Source of the DNA: Juglans regia | Lineage: Eukaryota; Streptophyta; Magnoliopsida; Fagales; Juglandaceae | Direction: 5' to 3' | Length of the DNA stretch: 64,000 nucleotides | Assembly (NCBI RefSeq): GCF_001411555.2 | Contig: NC_049904.1 | Span: 21,403,370-21,467,369 of the forward strand | Shown: positions 57,160 through 64,000 of the stretch, piece after piece | Layout of the letters: the number at the start of each line of letters is the position of its first letter | Numbering within the stretch: the first letter of the stretch is position 1 | Notes under the pieces: model-generated | Told to the model about the DNA's origin: nothing | The model's input: only the letters and a program-made list of their open reading frames with translations | Database searches by the model: none | Position numbers and translations under genes: made by a program

Positions 57160-59424
57160 GTAAGCTTCTCTATGGCTTCCCCCCCAAAGATGCATGATTT
57201 CAGATTTTTTAACTTCACTAACATTTTTACTAAACACCACAGAAGTCTTTTCCTTGTTTATACACTGCCCCGAAGCTTTTTCATACTTATTAAGAAGAGA
57301 ATGAATCTTTTCAGTAGTACTCTTATCAGCTTTACAAAAGATCACACTGTCATCCGCAAAAAACAAATGGTTTACTCTAGGAGCTCCCCGACATACTCTA
57401 ATACCTTCCACCCCATCTCGACAATCATTCTTCTTCAATAAACTTACAAGTCCCTCCGTACATAACAGAAAAAGATAAAGAGACAAAGGATCTCCTTGCC
57501 TTAACCCTCTACATGGAAAAAAAATACTTGTAGGGCCACCATTGTCTAGAACTGAAAAGGAAACAGTCCGTACACACTTCATTATTAAACTAATAAAAGC
57601 AAAATCAAAACCCAAAGCACCCATCATATTTTCCAAAAACCCCCAATCCACTGTATCATATGCCTTGCTTATATCCAATTTAAGGGACATAAAACCCTTT
57701 TTCCCACTCATCTTATGTCATAGATAATGTAATAATTCATAGACAATCAAAACATTATCAGTATCTGTCTCACAGGCACAAAAGCACACTGAGATTCAAA
57801 AATCACATCAAGTAAGACTTGTTTTAGCCTATTAGCAATGACTTTTGAAATAATCTTATAAAGCACATTACAAAGACTAATAGGTTTAAAATCAACCACT
57901 TTAATCGGAATAGACTTCTTAGAGATTAAAGTAATAAGAGTGATTTAAATCCCTACGAAACTCCTCACCACCTAAAATAGATAAAATAGCATTAGTGACA
58001 GATTTACCTAGCACTATCCAATGCTTCTGATAAAAGACTGGAGACATCTCATCTGGACCAGGGGCTTTGGAATGGTGCATTTGATTAATTGCTACCTCAA
58101 CCTCTTCAGAATCATAAGGCCGTGTGTTAAACAACCATTCATCTATCTAGTCACCTTCACTTCTAGTCCAGATAAGACTTCTTCCATATCAACATTTTCG
58201 ACAGCAGTAAACAATGTTTTAAAATAATATGTAATCAAATGCTCCTTTTGAAACCCTCTCTTCCAATTACCATACTCATCTTGTAGCTGCGTAATACTGT
58301 TTTTCCTTTGCCATCCCAAAGCTTTTGAATCAAAATACTTGGAATTACAATCGCCCTCTTAAAACCAAATTACTCTAGCCCTTTGTTTCCACACGATTTC
58401 ATCCCTTTCCAACCACATCTGGACCTCTTCACTAGCCTGTTTATGATCTGAAATGTGCTGACATGTTGGATCATTTTCCTTCACCTGATGCAGTCTCTTC
58501 TTCGCTAATGCCAACCCTTTTTTCACATTTATAAAATAGTTATGATTCCAACTCTTCATATCCTTCCCACACTGCTTAATACAATCCATCAGCTGAGATA
58601 TTGAACCAGAACCATTCAAATGAGCCCAATTCCTTTCTACAATGTTAGCACATTCCGAATTACTTAACCACATAGCCTCAAATATGAACATCTTCTTACC
58701 TTTCCTTCTCACCCCTGCCCCCTGAGTATCCATCCACAAAGGAACATGATCTGAGTAAGCAGAAACACTATGTTGAACTCGCAAGTTTGGAAATGCTTCA
58801 CACCAAGCTGAATTTACCAGAAATCGATCTAATCTCTCAGATATGTTTTCCACTCCTTCTCTCCAGTTATTCCAAGTAAAAGGAACCCTTGCATAACTCG
58901 TATCTCTAAGTGCATTATCCGCCAACATAGATCTGAAGGCAGCCAACTACTGCTCACTTCGCAGTCTACCCCCACATTTTTCATGCAGATACAGAATTTC
59001 ATTAAAATCACCAAACACTACCCATGGCAACCCCTCAATTGGTCCCAAAGTTTTAATTATGGCCCAAGCATCATCTATGTGTGCCACTTCAGGGTGTCCA
59101 TAAACACCCGTAAGCCTAACTTCCCCACCTTCCACAGAACTGATTTTCATTGTAGAATGAATATGGTGCTTGGAAAAACTAAGAATAGATAAATCTACAC
59201 CATCCCTCCAAAGCATGGCCAACCCTCCACTACGACCCACACTATCTACCAAAAAATAATTTCTATAACCAAATTTAAATTTTGAAACAGTCCCAGCGAC
59301 AAGAATTTAAAAGAGTTTCTTGAAGAAACACTACCTCGGGATCTTCCTTCACGAGCAGATCATGAAGTGTACGAATGCCCCGTGGATTCCCAAGCTCACG
59401 AGGATTCCAACTAAAGAACTTCAT
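57160..59424 (-). pseudogene. LINE ORF2: endonuclease and reverse transcriptase (truncated)
   Basis: The minus-strand ATG at 59424 starts MKFFSWN, then RGIRTLHDLLVKEDPEVVFLQET, the L1 endonuclease start. A frameshift follows near 59300. 59252-58359 continues the endonuclease (WVVFGDFNEIL, RLDRFLVN, YSDHVPLW) with a TAG at 58947. RT begins with HSKAPGPDEMSPVFYQKHW (about 58075), then LKLDISKAYDTVDW, CRGLRQGDPLSLYLFLLC and FADDSVIF (about 57355-57330). The sequence ends near LWGGSHREAYRRHL at the LRR junction. Endonuclease nicks target DNA; RT copies the RNA at the nick. Confidence 0.85.
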
Positions 59425-59636
59425 TGCATCCGGCGGGGCTGTTCAACAGCCACCACCGATATCTCATTTTGTACTTGTTTTTGGGACTTACTCTTCTGCC
59501 TTTTTAGAGAAACTTCCTATTGGGAACCATGGGTAAACGCATGCGGCGCAGAGATGCTTGCACTTCCGAGCTGGATTTTTTTACGTTTCTGATTTGCATC
59601 TCATTGAGCTAAAGAAGAAATCCTCCGCTTTCTTCC

Positions 59637-60953
59637 CTACACGCACGTCGCAAGAGAGGCAGGGTTAATCGAATTGGGTTCCTTGCGTTCACCTTTTTCG
59701 CCACTCACTTTCGTTACTTCCATAGAATCGGTACCCTTCAGAGTAGAGAACCCAGTATATGGGTGAACAGAAGGATATGGGTCAACAGAGGTAGATGGGT
59801 TAACAGAAGTATATGGGTCAGCATCCTTGAAGCCCAACATAGGGCCCACTTCAGCAACTTCAGTTATTGGAACATCTGTTAGCAGCCCAACATCCACTTC
59901 ATCAACTTCTTCCGCAACATTCTCCACTCCAAACTCCAAACTCTTTGAAAATTGATCACCACCTAACATTACGAAACACGCACCTCTAGAATTAGGGATT
60001 AAAATCGGAACTGACTCACCACTCCCCACAGTTGTTGCCGTAATCTTCATAACTACCCTTCCATCGCCCTTATCAGTAACAACGTCTTTGTGTTTGTTTT
60101 GAGTGCCGTCTTTCTCGCACAATTGCGGTTTTCGCACCACTGCATGCACGGGTGGCTCAGTCATCTTTTTTGGCCTTGTACAGCTAGGCTGCCCCAATTT
60201 ACCACCGCTCTGTTTAACTGAATAACCCGCCCAAAGCCAAGAACCATAAGCAGAACCAGTAGAACTCACCTTCTCTGGGCAGAAACCATCACATTCACGT
60301 TGAGTATGCCTCAATATTCCACATGTAAAACAGAAATCTGGTAAACGTTCATACGACAATCGGACCCTGCAGGATTTTCCTTCGCCCATATTCAGACGCT
60401 TCCTTCGTTGCAGAGGTTGTGAAACATCTAGCTTCACTCTGACCCTCATGAATTCGCCCCACTCCATTTCACCCTCAACCAAGTCAACCTCTAAGACCTC
60501 TCCCAACAATCCACCAATCAACTTACCAATATACATATTGCAAGCCATTAGTGGAAGATCATGTATTCGAATCCAAAAAGGTGCATAAAGAATGTCTAGA
60601 CTATTTATATGAATCATCCCATCAAACTCCTTTACTAGGACTAATTGATTGTCAAAAGACCATGGCCCCTCCCTCAACACTTAAAACTTGTCTCGTAGAT
60701 CTTCAAATTCAACTAGAGTGAAAACTAGACTAAGATCACGATACTTCAGACTTCGCACAAACCTCCAAATCTTCCACATAGTTTGCTTGAAAGCTTCATG
60801 ATTATAATGCTTGCGAGCCAACAACTTCATAATCAAACAATTCTCCCCTCGCTCCAGAACTTCCTCCACTTGGTGGAGATCCACCACCGCATCCTTACAC
60901 TCTTTCTCCGTTAATGATAAGTTAGCATACATACTCTCTAGATCAGCATCCAT
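59637..60953 (-). pseudogene. LINE ORF1: DUF4283-type protein with CCHC knuckle
   Basis: Minus-strand ATG at 60953. One frame of about 438 codons is broken by a single TAA at 60683-60681. Order: charged N-terminus (LTEKECKDAVVDLHQVEEV), the plant LINE DUF4283 core (LREGPWSFDNQLVLVKEF, APFWIRIHDLP), the knuckle CFTCGILRHTQREC at 60332-60291, then a low-complexity tail with VDPYPSVHPYT-like repeats (near 59770). ORF1 proteins bind LINE RNA. Confidence 0.8.
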
Positions 60954-60960
60954 CCTTCAA

Positions 60961-61049
60961 CCCGAAACCAAAAGTTAGACCCGTATCAAGAGACGAGAAA
61001 GAAAAAACCTCTACTCAGAGAGGATAGTCAATTTAAAAGTAAAATTAAA
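60961..61049. other. Probable LINE 5' UTR and junction
   Basis: Purine/pyrimidine-mixed leader before ORF1 (CCGTATCAAGAGACGAGAAAG). The exact LINE 5' end and its target duplication cannot be set, because the 3' end is lost. Confidence 0.4.
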
Positions 61050-63071
61050 GTGAGATGTTTGAGTTTGTGCAAATGCATTATGGAAAGATAGCTATCACAC
61101 TCACACAGACAACTTAAAATGGTGTATTTTAAATGGCTCATTGCTTGTTAACAAAAGCTTTACACGAGTTTTCAATGTTAATTGGTATATTTTATTAAAG
61201 TTAATTAGTTTGGTATAAAAGAGTATACGACTTATAGTGAGTTATTTCATTTGATATTTAAGATTAAAAAAGTACGAAAGATTGTAATTATTTATAAGCC
61301 TCGTCTAGGTATACAAGTAGATAACACCAGTAACTGAAATATCAAATCCTATTTTGAGCATGGATTATTTTGCATACACTTGGGTAATTTATCTAGAGTA
61401 AAATGTACCAAAGGAAAGTTAAATAAACATATTTTACATCTAAATTGAAATGAAAACATAGCACTCCTTTTTTCCTAGAAGTTCAATGATTTTTTTTATA
61501 TAATTACACTTTATTCCCTCGAACTTTCACTCAATTCACAATGTGTCCTGAAACTAATAATTGAATCAAAGTGGATCTACTTGCTTTCAAAATTACCAAT
61601 CCCCCATTTCCGTCTACCAGCAGCATCAAATGTAACAGAAAGTGCCTCCACGTGCATAACATTCATTGTAAATATGTAATTTTCATCTAATTTATTATCA
61701 TTGATCATATAAAATATAAAATAAGATATTCTATTAATTAATAATAAATCATACATGAATAACCATATATAAAATTATTTGATACCTAAGTTGCAAGCAA
61801 ATATGAATAATCTATGTACACAATGAACTTATTTGATATTCATTAACCATATATAAATTAATATAAAAATTATTTAAATTACTAAATTAAACTTAAGTGA
61901 ATTATTAATGTAGATTATTTAACTAACTCATTAAAAAAATATTTTATTATAATTATATTTATGATATTGATAGTTATTACTTACTAACTTAGACTTTACT
62001 CTTTATTATGCATAATTATTAATAATATCATACATTTTATATATGGTTGATTATTTATGACTTATTATTAATTGATAACATATATTATTTTATATTTTAT
62101 ATGGTCAATGATAATAAATTATATGACAATTACATCTTTACAGTGAATGTTATGCACATGAGCAGTACGTGGAGGCACTTTTCGTTACATTTGACGCTGC
62201 TGGTAGACGGAATGGGGGATTGGTAAGTTTTGAAAGTATGCAAGTCTACTTTGATGCAATTATTAATTTTGAGATACATTGTAAATTGAGTGAAAGTTCG
62301 AGGGAGTAAATAGTAATTAACTCATTATTATTATAGGACAAATGTTCAATAATTTAGAAGTTTACAAGTTGTACGTCCACTTATGTTAGTCTCAGACTTG
62401 GGCTGGGTATTACAAGATGTTGGGCTCTACTGGATTTATCTAGATCTGTCGTTTTTGTCCAAAACGGAAACTATTCTGAAAAAACTAGAATACCTGTAAA
62501 GTTGTCATTTAGGATGTTGGGGCTCCAAAGTAGTCACTCTAGAAATGCATTCAAGTCGAGTCTAACTTACACTTGGAAGATATTAATTATGTACATGAAC
62601 TTGTATAATTATTATCTTTGGCCAAGTGAAATAGATCTCTTTAACATATCAATACAACCTGTTATAAATGAGATGAACATAGTGTGTGTGTATATTTATA
62701 TTTATTGTACAGGTATTAAAGTTTTAGATACATTATCAGGGATGTTAAAAAAATGTATTTAGTACAAGAAAATGTGGCCGTAGATACTATGGAAATGCTC
62801 TACTGTTGTCGGAATGGGTCCATTTGGCAAAGTTGTTTGTAAAGAAATTTCCAATTTAGAATAAAGTTACGGCGAACAGAGATTTGTTTATCAAATATTT
62901 TCTACAAATTGAATCGAGATAGAGATAGATTGTGGACCATATTATATATAATGCTGAAATTCATATTAATGTCCATTCTTTTCCAAGTTTTTAAAATCTT
63001 TGACAGCTAGCGTGTGGTCCTTAATTAGATGATGATGATAAGGTTGTTGATCATCACATGCCAGTGAGGGT
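61050..63071 (+). repeat. Upstream-region block, copy 4
   Basis: 61070-61490 matches 45960-46330; 62335-62640 matches 46318-46620; 62900-63071 matches 47100-47240 and 2290-2500. It is interrupted by a long inverted-repeat element at about 61501-62319 and ends where the copia 5' LTR begins. The gene that should follow is outside the window or displaced. Confidence 0.65.
61501..62319. mobile_element. Long-inverted-repeat DNA element (foldback/MITE-like)
   Basis: The left arm TAATTACACTTTATTCCCTC, GAACTTTCACTCAATT, then CCCCCATTTCCGTCTACCAGC, GCCTCCACGTGCATAACATTC pairs with the right arm read in reverse (GAATGTTATGCACATGAGCA, GGTAGACGGAATGGGGGATTGG, AATTGAGTGAAAGTTCGAGGG, GTAATTA). The arms run for more than 230 bases each, with a short A/T-rich centre. 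It is absent from the other copies of the host block. No transposase. Confidence 0.7.
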
Positions 63072-63537
63072 TGTCTCACGAAGTAAAACATGAAAAGAAG
63101 GATGAATGCAAGCAAGGAAGACATGAATATACTGAGCAACAAAGCTGCAGTACATGAGGAAATATATGCAGCAACAAAAGTTGAGATAAAGTACACTGCA
63201 GAAAAAGAGAAGTGAAAAGCAACAGCAAAAGGAAGAAGAAAAGCAACAAGAAAAAAGAGAAAAGTGTTGTCACAGAAAAGCAAGGGATTATCTGTGAAAT
63301 ACATGACTGCACACACAAAACAAAGTTAGGAAATCAACTTGTAAAGCACTGTCGAAACCATGTTGTCCATAAAGCTGCTATAGATTACTTGTAACTAAGT
63401 AGAAAGTTTAAAATTATTTTCTTTCTGCCTTTGTAATGTAAAAATAGTAGTAAGTGTTGTATCATTTTATTCAGATCAATGAGAATGAGATTTTTCTTCA
63501 TGCTTGTGCATTTCAAATTTCTGTGCATGTTTTAACA
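63072..63537 (+). repeat. copia element at window edge, 5' LTR
   Basis: The host block breaks at about 63072, where TGTCTCACGAAG begins. The end TTTTAACA at 63537 is followed at once by a primer site. Left end is judged from loss of similarity to 2480-2500 and 47 kb, so it may be off by a few bases. Confidence 0.6.
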
Positions 63538-63552
63538 TGGTATCAGAGTAGG
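63538..63552 (+). promoter_or_regulatory. Primer-binding site of the edge copia element
   Basis: TGGTATCAGAGTAGG directly after the LTR; the first 11 bases match the tRNA-Met-type site TGGTATCAGAGC. Confidence 0.8.
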
Positions 63553-63608
63553 AATAATTTCCTGCAACACTTTCCCTTTCTTTTTTTTAACCATCTTTCA
63601 TTCAACCT

Positions 63609-64000
63609 ATGGCCTCCTCATCTTCATCTTCTTCTTCTCCTACAGAAGATCCAAATAGCCCCTTTTTCTTGCATCACAGTGACAATGCAAACACTGTCAT
63701 TGTTTCACCACCCTTGACTGGCTCCAACTACATTTCTTGGAGTAGATCTTTTCTTCTTTCCATTTCTATCAAAAACAAGTCAGGATTCTTGGATGGCACC
63801 ATCCCCACTCCTGACCTTGCAGATCTCTCTTATGTGTCTTGGTTACGATGCAACAACATCCTACTTGCTTGGATTTTAAATTCAGTTTCTAAGGACATAG
63901 CCTCTAATGTGTTCTTCATGACTTCAGCTAAACAGGTATGAGATAAACTCAAGGAGCGCTTTGCACAACCTGATGAAGCTAGGATATATCACCTTCAACA
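63609..64000 (+). pseudogene. copia gag N-terminus, cut by the window end
   Basis: ATG at 63609, Ser-rich start, then VIVSPPLTGSNYISWSRSF, GFLDGTIPTPD, WLRCNNILLAWILNSVSKDI: the copia Gag N-terminal family (DUF4219/UBN2-like). A TGA at 63939-63941 interrupts the frame where a Trp is usual, and the same frame continues KLKERFAQPDEARIYHLQ to the window end. Confidence 0.8.

Larger units (their letters stand above)
57160..60960 (-). mobile_element. L1-type LINE, 3'-truncated
   Basis: The minus strand holds ORF1 (60953-59637) and ORF2 with endonuclease and reverse transcriptase (59424-57160). RT ends shortly after its FADD motif, so the thumb, RNase H, 3' UTR and poly(A) are missing. LINEs normally lose their 5' end; loss of the 3' end and direct fusion to an LRR fragment point to a later deletion. 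Confidence 0.85.

Overview
This is a plant nuclear window, and almost all of it is repetitive DNA. The evidence is plant-type Ty1/copia, Ty3 and L1 elements with tRNA-Met-type primer sites, MITEs, AT-rich spacers, GT-AG introns and a non-RD LRR receptor kinase. I see no intact host protein-coding gene. The MITEs with GTTTGGAT-like ends and the LRR kinase cluster suggest a woody eudicot, possibly Fagales (walnut, pecan or oak kin). That last step is a guess from general familiarity.

The host theme is a decayed cluster of LRR receptor-like kinases of the LRR-XII type. One nearly full-length pseudogene lies at 14944-19172. Smaller LRR relics lie at 3030-3139, 48078-48206 and 56577-57159. The upstream region of these genes is present four times (about 1257-2735, 12705-14830, 45945-47910 and 61050-63071), which shows old tandem duplication followed by inversion, deletion and transposon insertion.

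Layout from the left: 1-4043 holds upstream-region copies, MITEs and an LRR relic. 4044-12368 is a genome-length, terminally redundant endogenous pararetrovirus (Caulimoviridae). It sits inside an AT-rich MITE and is flanked by a 110-bp direct duplication of that MITE. 12878-14039 is a TIR DNA element with a 9-bp target duplication, and the kinase pseudogene follows. 20430-45046 is a three-level nest: an outer non-coding LTR element with minisatellite-like interior; inside it a 19.4-kb non-coding element of serial 2.9-kb LTRs (three LTRs plus a fourth truncated one, TSD TCGGC/TTGGC); inside its first LTR a Ty1/copia element at 24213-31117 (TSD TCTCT) whose protease core is deleted.

45047-50398 is a second upstream-region copy with MITEs and an LRR relic. 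50404-56425 is a minus-strand Ty3 chromovirus (TSD GTTTG) whose 3' LTR holds a LINE tail. An LRR fragment follows, fused at 57159/57160 to a minus-strand L1-type LINE that has lost its 3' half. A further upstream-region copy carries an 0.8-kb long-inverted-repeat element, and the window ends in the 5' LTR and gag of another copia element.

All coding regions here carry stops, frameshifts or truncations. The strongest unusual signals are the 110-bp target duplication around the pararetrovirus, the serial-LTR non-coding array, and the symmetric phase-1 exon encoding exactly two LRRs in the kinase pseudogene.
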